NCBI RefSeq assembly: GCF_900167005.1
Contig: NZ_FUXW01000002.1
Location: forward strand, 1 to 64,000
DNA: 64,000 nucleotides
Source of the DNA: Butyricicoccus pullicaecorum DSM 23266
GTDB taxonomy: Bacteria; Bacillota; Clostridia; Oscillospirales; Butyricicoccaceae
Direction of reading: 5' to 3'
A program made the translations under genes and the position numbers. Below are positions 26,117 through 34,762 of the stretch, piece after piece (positions within the stretch are counted from its first letter, which is position 1; each line of letters opens with the position of its first letter). Below the pieces are notes generated by a model, which saw only the letters and a program-made list of their open reading frames with translations, made no database searches and was not told the origin of the DNA.

Positions 26117-26122
26117 AAAAGA

Positions 26123-26153
26123 GGGAGTCCCTGAAAATCAGGGACTCCCTTTT
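26123..26153 (+). terminator. Intrinsic terminator after the MMPL-GLUG operon
   Basis: The 12-bp stem GGGAGTCCCTGA-AAA-TCAGGGACTCCC is followed by TTTT. The A run on its left side lets it also serve the convergent MerR gene. Confidence 0.88.
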
Positions 26154-26166
26154 GCTGTGCAGAATA

Positions 26167-26925
26167 CTATTCTAAGATCTCCACAAACGTCTGGTAAAAG
26201 TCATAGACCACACCATCTTCGGCAGCATGGAGCAAAAAGCGGCTGATGATCGTGCCGGTTCGATGGCTTTTCTGGATGTGCGAGAGCAGTTCGGGCAGAT
26301 TGCTGCGGTAGTCGTCTGGTACCGATTCCTGCACCAGACAGGCGATATAGCGGGAATCCGCAGAGCGTTCCCACAGAATTTGATCGGACGGGATGGCAAA
26401 GCGCTGCGCACGCGGTACGGTAAGTCCGCGATGCTCGATTGCAAGACAGTCGGAATGCTGCACACGGGAATACAGATAGGGATTTTCTATGTATCGACGC
26501 AGCTTCTCGATTTCGTTTAGGTCAAAGGAGACGATGCAGTCGGTATCGATCTCAGCCGGAGAGAACGGACACTGACGGAGCTTGTTCAGCGTCTTGATTG
26601 CAGAGAGGTGATTGTGCAGCTTTTGGATGCGCTGCGCGATTTCCAGCTGCTGGCGTTCCAACTCCTCGATTTTGCCGCACAGCAGGCGAGTGTGTTCTTC
26701 CGGTTCTGCTTGCTCCATCGCACCGATCTGCTGTAAGGAGATACCGAGATTTTTATAGAAAATAATGTCGGATATCGTCATCAAATCGGAGACCGTGTAC
26801 TCCCGGTAGCTATTTGTATGATTTTTGTGCGGTGTCAGGATACCGACCTCATCCCAGTAGCGCAGGGTGGATGCCGGGAGATCGAAAAAGCGGGCAATCT
26901 GACCGATATGGAACTGCTGATCCAA
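26167..26925 (-). CDS. MerR-family transcriptional regulator
   Basis: This 252-aa protein has an N-terminal winged helix-turn-helix of MerR type at residues 4-70 (IGQIARFFDLPASTLRYWDE, then YREYTVSDL). A dimerisation coiled coil follows at about 75-120 (EELERQQLEIAQRIQ), then an effector-binding-like C-terminal domain of about 130 aa, the size seen in multidrug-sensing MerR proteins. It is divergent from a MATE exporter, and a 19-bp-spacer promoter with a central dyad lies between them. It most likely senses a compound and activates the exporter. The ligand is unknown. Confidence 0.88.
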   Translation of the reverse strand: MDQQFHIGQIARFFDLPASTLRYWDEVGILTPHKNHTNSYREYTVSDLMTISDIIFYKNLGISLQQIGAMEQAEPEEHTRLLCGKIEELERQQLEIAQRIQKLHNHLSAIKTLNKLRQCPFSPAEIDTDCIVSFDLNEIEKLRRYIENPYLYSRVQHSDCLAIEHRGLTVPRAQRFAIPSDQILWERSADSRYIACLVQESVPDDYRSNLPELLSHIQKSHRTGTIISRFLLHAAEDGVVYDFYQTFVEILE

Positions 26926-26974
26926 GAAAACATTCCTCCAAATGATCTTTTTCTACATTATGCCATATTTGGTG

Positions 26975-27005
26975 TTGATCTTCAAGTAACTTTAAGGTTT
27001 ATCAT
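26975..27005 (+). promoter_or_regulatory. MerR-type promoter/operator of the MATE gene
   Basis: -35 TTGATC and -10 TATCAT are 19 nt apart, the overlong spacing typical of MerR-activated promoters. The spacer holds the dyad CTTCAAGT-A-ACTTTAAG (26980-26996, 7 of 8 positions paired), like operators of drug-sensing MerR regulators. Confidence 0.78.
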
Positions 27006-27025
27006 AGATGAGGGGAGGAATGAAC

Positions 27026-28402
27026 ATGGAAAAAACATTGATGTTCCGGTCGGCATCCGAGGTGCGCCTCAGCCGCGTGCTGCGGTTTATGATCCCGACC
27101 TATCTCACTTCGCTGTTCAACACGGTTTACACCATGGTGGACGGTATTTTTGTCTCGGCTTATGTGGGGACGAACGCACTGGCGGCGATCAATATTGTCT
27201 ATCCGATCGTCAACGTACTGACCGGTATTGCACTGGCTTTTGCGACCGGCGGCAGTTCGATTGCAGCCCTGCATCTGGGCGGCGGACGGAAAGATCAGGC
27301 CGACCGTGCGTTTACGATCAGTGTGCTGGGCTCCATCCTGCTTGGCTGTGTGGTCTCGCTGCTGGTCTGGACCAATCTGTCTGTCATATTGACCTTGCTG
27401 GGCGCAACACCGATCACGATGGCGGACTGCCAAACCTATGCGTTCTGGTGGCTCATCGGCACACCGGTCGTCATTGGAAAAGAGCTGTCCACCTATTTTA
27501 TCCGCGTGGATGGCAGCCCGACATACAGCTTTCTGACCGCATTAGCGGGTGGTATTTTAAATATTATCCTGGACTATGTGTTTGTCGGACGGATGCAGAT
27601 GGGCATTCTGGGCGCGTCGCTGGCGACCATTTTGGGACTGTGCCTGTCGTTTGTTATGGGTGTGCTCTATTTTGTCGTGCGATCGGGTGCACTGCGGCTG
27701 ACTCGACACGGCTTGTCGGCACGCACCGGACTATACTGCATGGTCAACGGTGCGTCGGAGTTCATCAACCAGCTTGCCATCGCCATCACAACCATCGTAT
27801 TCAATCGTACTGCCATGGTGTTTGCCGGAGAGGACGGCATTGCAGCCGTGTCCATCATCATGTACTTGCAGTTTTTGTGCATCGGTATTTACTTCGGCTT
27901 TTCCATGGGCTTGGCGCCTCCGCTGAGCTATGCGTATGGCGACCACAGATATGATGTGTGTCGGGTGCTGGAACGGTACGCCCATCGTTTTCTGACCGTT
28001 GCACCGTTTGTCATGTACGCGGCAACCTATCTGTTAGCGCCGGTCGGCGTATCCTTTTTTGCGCAGCGGGGCAGCGTGGTGTATACCATGGCTGTCTGGG
28101 GCATGCGGCTGTATGGCATGGGTTTTCTGTTTTCAGGTGTCAATATTTTCTCTGCCATCCGTATGATGGCATACGGAAAGGGATATTTCTCGGGACTCAT
28201 TACCTTTTTGCGTTCCTTTGCGCTGCTGCTGCTATTCTTAATTGTCCTGCCGCGCTTTTGGGGCATGAACGGCATCTGGTTGGCCGTACCCGCAGCCGAG
28301 ATTCTGACCTTGATTGTCGCGCTCGGATTTCTGTTGTTTTTCCCAAAGACACTCAAACAGACAAAGGCGGAAATGAACCTGCAATCTGCCGATGAAAATT
28401 GA
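27026..28402 (+). CDS. MATE-family multidrug/sodium efflux transporter (MerR-linked)
   Basis: This 458-aa membrane protein has twelve predicted helices in two halves (MFRSASEVRLSRVLRFMIPT start; second half near residue 230). The MATE pattern of helix 1 (YLTSLFNTVYTMVDGIFVS) is clear. ATG 27026 is chosen because AGGGGAGG (27011-27018) lies 7 nt upstream; earlier in-frame ATGs at 27008 and 27020 overlap that site. Divergent from the MerR gene, whose operator covers its promoter. The substrate is unknown. It is one of three MATE genes in the window. Confidence 0.9.
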   Translation: MEKTLMFRSASEVRLSRVLRFMIPTYLTSLFNTVYTMVDGIFVSAYVGTNALAAINIVYPIVNVLTGIALAFATGGSSIAALHLGGGRKDQADRAFTISVLGSILLGCVVSLLVWTNLSVILTLLGATPITMADCQTYAFWWLIGTPVVIGKELSTYFIRVDGSPTYSFLTALAGGILNIILDYVFVGRMQMGILGASLATILGLCLSFVMGVLYFVVRSGALRLTRHGLSARTGLYCMVNGASEFINQLAIAITTIVFNRTAMVFAGEDGIAAVSIIMYLQFLCIGIYFGFSMGLAPPLSYAYGDHRYDVCRVLERYAHRFLTVAPFVMYAATYLLAPVGVSFFAQRGSVVYTMAVWGMRLYGMGFLFSGVNIFSAIRMMAYGKGYFSGLITFLRSFALLLLFLIVLPRFWGMNGIWLAVPAAEILTLIVALGFLLFFPKTLKQTKAEMNLQSADEN

Positions 28403-28420
28403 ATGTGCGTGTGAGAACAA

Positions 28421-28448
28421 AAAAGACCGTCCATTTGGACGGTCTTTT
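28421..28448. terminator. Bidirectional terminator between MATE and thioesterase genes
   Basis: The stem AAAAGACCGTCC-ATTT-GGACGGTCTTTT is nearly symmetric and can stop transcripts from both convergent genes. Confidence 0.88.
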
Positions 28449-28460
28449 GCATGCCTGCAA

Positions 28461-28922
28461 TTAGCCTTCGGGCTGTGCAGTCTCAGTCTTTTCGGTTGTC
28501 GTCGCCGCACCGAGCAGCAGACGGAAGTACTCGAATGCCTCGGGCGCTTCGCGCTTGAGCGAGATCGGACGGCCGGCGCTCGAGAGGAAACAGTGCTTGG
28601 TCTCACCGGTCGCACGCAGGCTGCCGGTTGCATCGTCGCGAATCTCATAGCAAACGGTCATACGGGTGGGGCTGAGTTCGGTCACCTCAACGCCGATGAC
28701 TAAGGTTTCACCAAAGCGGGACATCTGCTTGTAGTCACAGTGTACACTCAGTACCGGGATACCGAAGCCCATCGCTTCCAGACGGCTGTACGAGAAGCCC
28801 ATCTGCTCGAGCAGATCGGTGCGTGCCTCCTCCATGAACCGGATATAGTTGGAGTGGTGCACGACACGCATGCCATCGGTTTCATAGTACTGCACTTTGT
28901 GACGATAAGGAACGAAATCCAT
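28461..28922 (-). CDS. Hotdog-fold acyl-CoA thioesterase (YbgC/FadM type)
   Basis: This 153-aa protein is a single hotdog domain. The signature YYETDGMRVVHHSNYIRFME (residues about 11-30) contains the catalytic Asp (ETD) and the HHSNY pair typical of 4-hydroxybenzoyl-CoA thioesterase relatives, which hydrolyse short- or medium-chain acyl-CoA. The ATG at 28922 follows AAAGGAGTTG by 8 nt; seven upstream codons are rejected because they overlap that site. Monocistronic, convergent with the MATE gene. Confidence 0.88.
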   Translation of the reverse strand: MDFVPYRHKVQYYETDGMRVVHHSNYIRFMEEARTDLLEQMGFSYSRLEAMGFGIPVLSVHCDYKQMSRFGETLVIGVEVTELSPTRMTVCYEIRDDATGSLRATGETKHCFLSSAGRPISLKREAPEAFEYFRLLLGAATTTEKTETAQPEG

Positions 28923-28953
28923 AATAAAACAACTCCTTTGCATGAGGTGAAAT

Positions 28954-28986
28954 GAAAATATAGGGGGAGAAATCTCCCCCTATATT
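28954..28986 (-). terminator. Terminator of the SLH glycosidase gene
   Basis: On the minus strand the 12-bp stem TATAGGGGGAGA-TT-TCTCCCCCTATA is followed by TTTTCA. It lies just past the stop at 28991. Confidence 0.8.
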
Positions 28987-28990
28987 GGTG

Positions 28991-31930
28991 TTACAGATAA
29001 CAGAAGATCTTGGCGATCTCGGCACGGGTGATGCGTGCGTTGGGCTGGATGGAGCCATCCTTGTAGCCGCCAACCAGACCGATGGCCGAGACGATTTGTA
29101 CATGGGTCAGTGCCCAGTCCGGGATCTTTGCCTGATCGGTGTAGGTCTTGGAGCTCGGAACATAACCGCGGGGCAGGCTGCGCGAGATGACCGTCATAAC
29201 CTCGGCGCGGGTGATGTTGGAGTTCGGATTAAAGCGACCGGTGGACGAACCTTCCATCAGACCTGCGCGGACGCAGGCTGCAATCGGGCCGCGTGCCCAA
29301 GAGGGAATATCGTCATTGTCGACGAAGTTCAGACCTTCTTCGGACGAGGTGTCCAGATTCAGCGTACGGGCGATCATGGCAGCGAACTCGCTGCGCTTGA
29401 GGTTGGAGTTCGGGTAGTAGTATTTCTTGCCGTCTACCGTCGAGCCCTGCATGATGCCGCGTGCCGCCAGACGGTCGATGTAGCCGGCAGCCCAGCTGGT
29501 ACCGATGTCAACGAATGCGTGATCGGTGACCTTGCCGACCGTGATCGTCACAGCCTGACGGGACAGATTGCCCGCATCGTCAGCCGCTTCGATGACAACC
29601 GTATGCAGGCCAGCGCCCAGCGAACCGGTGGGAACCGAGATGGAAGCCGAAGCCTCGTCATACTTTGCCGAGCTCAGGTTACCGTTGAGGTATGCCTTGA
29701 CGTTTTTGCTGCGTACCGGATATGCACCGTTCTCCTGCGTGATCTTGGCGGTTACGGTGACCGAGGAACCGACCGATGCGGTTGTCGGCGCCGAGGTAAA
29801 GGAGATCGCCGGCGCACCGGTGGACAGGGGAGCGGTCTCGCTGACCTGAATGTGGTCGAGGTAGACTGAGCCGCTGCCGGTGATGCGCAGACCGGTGAGT
29901 GCCTGTGCACCGTCCGGTGCCTTGCACGACAGGAACTGCCAGTTTGCAGATGCAGTCGGGCCGAATGCCGCCTCGACGGTCTCACCGTCTGCCGTGGTGA
30001 AGATACCGGTCAGCGTTGCCGAACCGTCTGCCTTTGCCCAGAGCGAAACGGTCGGGGTCTTGGTAACAGCGGTCTGCGGGACGTTCAGTTCTGCCGAACC
30101 ATTGACCGAAACCGCAAGCGCACCGTAGCCGCGGGCAACCTGATCGGCGTCCTTGGTCAGGGTAAGCGCAGTGCCATCCGACGTGGTCAGCGGCTGGCTG
30201 GATTCAAAGTCTGCAATCGTGGTCAGATCCTGCGGTGCGCCCATGCCGACCGTTACCGGAATGGACTTGGAGTAGCTGTCGTAAGAGACAACGATCGAGC
30301 CCGAACCCTTCTTGGTACCGGTGAACACACCGTTTTTATCGATGGTGCCGATATCGCCCTTGACCGTCCAGGTCAGCAGATCGTCGCGGGACGCGGTGGT
30401 AAAGCCGTTATAGAATACGGTAGCGTCCAGATCGATGCTCTCGTCGGCCTTGACCGATACCGAGGAGATTTCCTTGCCGCTCGAGGAGATGGTTGCCGAG
30501 GTGATGGCGCCAACGACCATGAGCTGCATTTCACCGGTTGCCGAACCCGACTGCGCGTAGACAGAAACCGGGCCAGTGGAGGAACCAGCGTGGAACTGGT
30601 TGTCCGATACCGAGCCGACGCCGCCGGCTACCGTGTAAGTGACTTCGCCGGGCAGGGAGGTCTTGACCGAAGCATCGTCCATCGCGGTGGTAGAGAAGGT
30701 CGTGGACGCGCCAGCCAGTACATAGCGGGTGACCGGCTGCATGTAGAGATAGGTTGCCACGCCGTCCGACTTCTTGTTGTTGACCAGAACGATGAAGTTG
30801 GAGACCTTGCGCTCGGAGCCGTCCGACGGCCTGGAAATGAGCTTGGAGGTGGACTCGCCGGGCTGCTGAATGCTCATCATGGACGAGCCGCCGCCGTCGA
30901 GACAGACAGCCGTGGTGCAGCCGCGTGCAATCATCTCTTCGGCCAGTGCGTTGGCGTTGAGGCCGCGGCTGTAAGAGGACTCGCCGTCGACCTCAAAGAT
31001 GACAACCGTGCCGTCAGCCTTGGTGCCGACTGCTGTGCGGGCACAGTTTGCGGATGCACGGTCAATGGAAGTCGGGGTAGCCTGGCCGTTTGTGACCAGA
31101 GCCTTGCCGCCGACGGCGTACTTGACCTCATCCCAACCCTTCATCATGGTGTTGAAGGTGATGGTCAGCTCTTCGCCGATCGGATAGTCAATCCAGGCCG
31201 ACTTGCAGTCATCGCGCTTGGTGAGAATCATCTGGTTTTCACCGATGGCGAAGGACTCCGAGCCGCTGACCTTGCCGACGACCTTGAACTTCGCCGGATG
31301 TCCGATGCGCAGATCGTTCTTGTTCTCGTATTCCAGAATGATGCTCTGTCCGGGGGTCGAGAAGCGGGTCTGACTGTAATAGTAGGAGTCGAGCAGATAG
31401 AGGCCGACCGAGGTGCGGGTCTTGTTGTAGCCGTATACACCGACGTTGCCCGACGCACCGGAAACCGTGATGGAGCTTACCGGCGTGCCGATGACTGCCG
31501 AGCCGTCTGCACGGAAGCCGACTGCATTCTGCCAGGTATTGCACGCGATAATGCGGCCATTGTCCACGACTAGACCGGTCGGAATACCGTTTTCGGTCGA
31601 GAAGAAGTCGGCGTTGACGCCGCCGATGACATCATAGCCCTGACCTTCCAGACGGGAAATCATCTGAGACAGGGTGATCTTGTTGCCATAGAACTGGGTA
31701 CCCGAGCGCACACCCATGGGAGTGACCGCCGACGAAGGGGTGTACTCGATGGCGTTGGCACGCTGGGTGCCGGCGGAGTTTATGGCATAGGTATTGGAAT
31801 AGGTTGTACCGGAACCGATCCGATACGAGTAGGTGAACCCACCATCGATCAGGGAGGCACCCGCCGCACTTACGAGCAGAACGGCGGATAATCCCACTGA
31901 AATCAAGCGGGTAACAAGCGGATGTTTCAT
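28991..31930 (-). CDS. SLH-anchored phosphodiester glycosidase-domain surface protein
   Basis: This 979-aa exported protein has a signal peptide at 1-25. A phosphodiester glycosidase (NAGPA-like) domain spans about 60-390 (GGVNADFFS near 104, then CLDGGGSSMM near 345, both family signatures). A Big-type Ig domain lies at about 400-565, a carbohydrate-binding-like beta module at about 570-710, and a second Ig-like module at about 715-800. Three SLH repeats end the protein (SWAAGYIDRLAARGIMQG, then KRSEFAAMIARTL and ITRAEVMTVISRSL), and the last ends RAEIAKIFC. SLH repeats bind pyruvylated wall polymer, so the enzyme is displayed on the surface. GGAG lies 7 nt before the ATG. Confidence 0.9.
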   Translation of the reverse strand: MKHPLVTRLISVGLSAVLLVSAAGASLIDGGFTYSYRIGSGTTYSNTYAINSAGTQRANAIEYTPSSAVTPMGVRSGTQFYGNKITLSQMISRLEGQGYDVIGGVNADFFSTENGIPTGLVVDNGRIIACNTWQNAVGFRADGSAVIGTPVSSITVSGASGNVGVYGYNKTRTSVGLYLLDSYYYSQTRFSTPGQSIILEYENKNDLRIGHPAKFKVVGKVSGSESFAIGENQMILTKRDDCKSAWIDYPIGEELTITFNTMMKGWDEVKYAVGGKALVTNGQATPTSIDRASANCARTAVGTKADGTVVIFEVDGESSYSRGLNANALAEEMIARGCTTAVCLDGGGSSMMSIQQPGESTSKLISRPSDGSERKVSNFIVLVNNKKSDGVATYLYMQPVTRYVLAGASTTFSTTAMDDASVKTSLPGEVTYTVAGGVGSVSDNQFHAGSSTGPVSVYAQSGSATGEMQLMVVGAITSATISSSGKEISSVSVKADESIDLDATVFYNGFTTASRDDLLTWTVKGDIGTIDKNGVFTGTKKGSGSIVVSYDSYSKSIPVTVGMGAPQDLTTIADFESSQPLTTSDGTALTLTKDADQVARGYGALAVSVNGSAELNVPQTAVTKTPTVSLWAKADGSATLTGIFTTADGETVEAAFGPTASANWQFLSCKAPDGAQALTGLRITGSGSVYLDHIQVSETAPLSTGAPAISFTSAPTTASVGSSVTVTAKITQENGAYPVRSKNVKAYLNGNLSSAKYDEASASISVPTGSLGAGLHTVVIEAADDAGNLSRQAVTITVGKVTDHAFVDIGTSWAAGYIDRLAARGIMQGSTVDGKKYYYPNSNLKRSEFAAMIARTLNLDTSSEEGLNFVDNDDIPSWARGPIAACVRAGLMEGSSTGRFNPNSNITRAEVMTVISRSLPRGYVPSSKTYTDQAKIPDWALTHVQIVSAIGLVGGYKDGSIQPNARITRAEIAKIFCYL

Positions 31931-31956
31931 GATTCAGCTCCTTATGCAAAAGTGTA

Positions 31957-31981
31957 GGGGGACAGAAAAACACCGTCCCCC
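31957..31981 (-). other. 5' leader hairpin of the SLH glycosidase gene
   Basis: Just after the promoter the transcript folds GGGGGAC / GTCCCCC around an 11-nt loop containing five T, about 27 nt before the start codon. No T run follows, so it is not a terminator; it may stabilise the mRNA 5' end. Confidence 0.4.
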
Positions 31982-31990
31982 ATAAAGAAT

Positions 31991-32019
31991 ATTATACGCC
32001 AAAACGACAGGCGAATCAA
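31991..32019 (-). promoter_or_regulatory. Promoter of the SLH glycosidase gene
   Basis: On the minus strand -35 TTGATT and an exact -10 TATAAT are 17 nt apart. Confidence 0.75.
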
Positions 32020-32087
32020 TGAAATTTTACTGGAAAAAGATAGTCGTGCAGATCGGAAATGCACAAAATCTGCGATCTGTTCGGAAA

Positions 32088-33476
32088 TCAGATCGATTTG
32101 AGCGTGCGCTCGACGACCTCACCCAGACGCGGGCTGCGCACACGGCAGTCTGCCACCTGGTCATAGATGGGCTTGCGCATCTGGTAGAGTCTGCGCGTCT
32201 CGGCCAGCTTGTCCTCCTTTTCGAGCAGGGGACGGTTGGTCGAGTGCGACAGGTTTTTGACGATACGGAAGAATGGCGTGTCGAGCAGAATGAGCAGACC
32301 GGTGCGCTTAATGATCTCGACATTCTCGGGGCGCAGCACGGTTCCACCGCCTAGGGACAGCACACAGCCTTCCTCACGTTCGGAAATTTCGGTTACATAT
32401 TTGGTCTCCAAATCGCGGAAATAAGGCTCACCATGCTGGGCAAAAATTTCCGGGATGGTCATGCCTTCCTGCGCCTCGATATAGCGGTCGAGATCGATAA
32501 ACGGCAGGCCGGTCAGACGGGCGACCTTGCGGCCGACCGTGGTCTTGCCACTGCCCATGAAGCCGCACAGCGCAATGCTGCGCTTGTGGTACTTGTCGTG
32601 CAGACGCTTGCGCGCCATCTGTCCATACATGCGGCGCAGGATAGAGTCGCAGGCCGCGTCGGCAAACTGCGCATCGTACCAGATGGTCTGCGCACGCGCA
32701 GCCTGCATGACCAGCATGAACAGACCGTCACGTGTCTTGGTGCGCTTAGGGTTAGCGAGCTTCATCAGTGCAGTCACCGGCGGATTGTAGATCGCGTCAA
32801 AGACATAGCTGACCTTGTGCGGCAGGAAGTACAGCGGACTCTTGTCCTCGTGTGGGAACATACCGAGCGGGGTCGCGTTGAGAACGATCTGGATATCTCT
32901 GGGAATGCGGCGGCGGGTGCAGGTGAAGCACTTGGCACCGGGCAGAACCTCTACAAGCTGATCGCGCAGCGCGTCCGCCTTCTCAAGATTGCGTCCGCTG
33001 ATGTAAAGTGATGCACCTTCACGCAAACAGTGGTAGGCCATAACTGCCGCTGCACCGCCATATCCGAGCAATAATACCTTCTTTCCGCGCAGGGAAATGC
33101 CATCCTTCTCAAGTGACTCTGCAAAGCCTAAAATGTCGGTGTTAAAGCCGATCGCTTTACAGTCCCGGAAGGCGACTGTGTTGACCGAGTGCAGGTCTGC
33201 CGCACTCGGGTCGACCTCGTCGAGCAGCGGGATGACCGCTTTCTTGTGCGGGATGGTCAGGTTGATGCCGGCGAGTTTTTGCCTGGCCAGTGCGAGCGCG
33301 TCAGAAAGCTTTTCGGGCGGCACGGTGACCGCGATGTAGTCGGCATCCCGACCGGTCGCCGCGAAGAGTGCGGCGTGCAGGTCGGGACTCATAGTGTGAC
33401 CGAGCGGATAGCCGAACAGCGCGTAGGTCTCGCGCTGGGACTCGAAGGTCTGGAATTCTTCAAAAGACAGCAGCAT
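32088..33476 (-). CDS. Fused shikimate dehydrogenase / shikimate kinase (AroE-AroK)
   Basis: This 462-aa bifunctional protein would catalyse two consecutive shikimate steps. Residues 10-285 match AroE: GYPLGHTMSPDLHAALF near 23, NLTIPHKKAV near 75 with the catalytic Lys, GFNTDILGF near 112 with the Asp, and NADP loop GYGGAAAVMAYHC near 138. Residues about 295-460 match AroK: GFMGSGKTTVG near 302, DLDRYIEAQEG near 325, LSLGGGTVLR near 367, and RPLLEK near 408. Both active sites look complete. It is last in the aro operon, 5 nt after aroA. The kinase acts right after the dehydrogenase, so the fusion links neighbouring steps. Confidence 0.93.
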   Translation of the reverse strand: MLLSFEEFQTFESQRETYALFGYPLGHTMSPDLHAALFAATGRDADYIAVTVPPEKLSDALALARQKLAGINLTIPHKKAVIPLLDEVDPSAADLHSVNTVAFRDCKAIGFNTDILGFAESLEKDGISLRGKKVLLLGYGGAAAVMAYHCLREGASLYISGRNLEKADALRDQLVEVLPGAKCFTCTRRRIPRDIQIVLNATPLGMFPHEDKSPLYFLPHKVSYVFDAIYNPPVTALMKLANPKRTKTRDGLFMLVMQAARAQTIWYDAQFADAACDSILRRMYGQMARKRLHDKYHKRSIALCGFMGSGKTTVGRKVARLTGLPFIDLDRYIEAQEGMTIPEIFAQHGEPYFRDLETKYVTEISEREEGCVLSLGGGTVLRPENVEIIKRTGLLILLDTPFFRIVKNLSHSTNRPLLEKEDKLAETRRLYQMRKPIYDQVADCRVRSPRLGEVVERTLKSI

Positions 33477-33481
33477 GACAA

Positions 33482-34756
33482 TCAGCCTCCCAAGCGGTGC
33501 AGTGCGTCGAAGAAATCGGGGTAAGAGATGGCGACGACGTTCTCGTCTAAGATCTCGCTGTCACCCGAGCAGGCCAGTGCACAGACAGCCATGCTCATGG
33601 CGATGCGGTGATCGTGGTAGGTCTCAAAGGCCGCACCGTGCAGCGGACGACCGCCGCGGATGATCATACCGTCCTCGGTTTCGGTTACATCTGCACCGGC
33701 TCTGGACAGCTCGCTGACCATCGCAGCGATGCGGTTTGACTCCTTGACTTTGAGCTCTGCCGCGTCGCGGATGACGGTCTCGCCCTGCGCGAAAGCGGCT
33801 GCGACTGCGAGTACAGGCAGCTCGTCGATCAGACGCGGAATGACCGCGCCGCCGATCTCCACGCCGTGCAGCTGAGACGAGCGCACGGTGATATCGCAGA
33901 TGGGTTCGCCCTCGTCGCGCAGGTTGGAAAGCGTGATGTCAGCGCCCATGTTCTTGAGTACCTCGATCACACCGTCGCGGGTCGGATTGACGCCAACATC
34001 ACGAATGGTAATTTCGGAGTTCGGGACGATGGCACCGGCAACCAGGAAGAAAGCAGCCGAGGAGATATCTGCCGGAACGACCACGTCACGTGCGGTCAGC
34101 TTTTCCGGGGGATAGAGCGTGATACGGCAGCCGTCGGTGTCCACGCGGCAACCCAGTGCGCGCAGCATGCGCTCGGTGTGATCGCGCGAGGGCGCAGGCT
34201 CGATGACGGTCGTCGGGGTGTCAGCATACAGACCGGCCAGCAGGATGGCGCTCTTGAGCTGTGCCGAGGCAACCGGCAGGGTGTATTCGATGCCGTGCAG
34301 CTTGCCCGGACGGATGGTCAGGGGACAGAACTTGTCGTCCACACCGGTGATGTCCGCGCCCATCTGGCGCAGCGGCTGGATGATGCGCCCCATCGGGCGC
34401 TTCTCGATGGAAGCGTCACCGGTGAGCGAGACCTCGAAGGACTGACCGGACAGAATGCCCGAGATCAGACGGGTGGTGGTACCGCTGTTGCCGGTGTACA
34501 GGCGCTCGGTGGGTTGCTTGAGACCGTGCAGACCGACACCGTGTACGGTGACCGTGCGGTCGTCACCGACCTCAATCGGTACACCCATCTTGCGGAAACA
34601 GTCGATGGTGGACAGACAATCCTCGCCCATCAGAAAGCCGGAGACGTGGGTCACGCCGTCGGCCAGCGCGCCCAGCATGACCGAGCGGTGAGAGACCGAC
34701 TTGTCACCCGGCACCGAGATCGTGCCGTGCAGGCCGGTGGAAGGATGTAATTTCAT
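33482..34756 (-). CDS. aroA: 3-phosphoshikimate 1-carboxyvinyltransferase (EPSP synthase)
   Basis: This 424-aa enzyme joins phosphoenolpyruvate to shikimate-3-phosphate. The PEP-binding GNSGTTTRL lies near residue 92, GDKSVSHR near 17 carries the N-terminal Lys-Ser-Arg contacts, and DHRIAMS is near 388. NSGTTTR (with T where class I enzymes have NAGTAMR) is the class II-like form common in Firmicutes. It lies 6 nt after pheA and 5 nt before the aroE-aroK fusion. Confidence 0.96.
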   Translation of the reverse strand: MKLHPSTGLHGTISVPGDKSVSHRSVMLGALADGVTHVSGFLMGEDCLSTIDCFRKMGVPIEVGDDRTVTVHGVGLHGLKQPTERLYTGNSGTTTRLISGILSGQSFEVSLTGDASIEKRPMGRIIQPLRQMGADITGVDDKFCPLTIRPGKLHGIEYTLPVASAQLKSAILLAGLYADTPTTVIEPAPSRDHTERMLRALGCRVDTDGCRITLYPPEKLTARDVVVPADISSAAFFLVAGAIVPNSEITIRDVGVNPTRDGVIEVLKNMGADITLSNLRDEGEPICDITVRSSQLHGVEIGGAVIPRLIDELPVLAVAAAFAQGETVIRDAAELKVKESNRIAAMVSELSRAGADVTETEDGMIIRGGRPLHGAAFETYHDHRIAMSMAVCALACSGDSEILDENVVAISYPDFFDALHRLGG

Positions 34757-34762
34757 AGCGCG

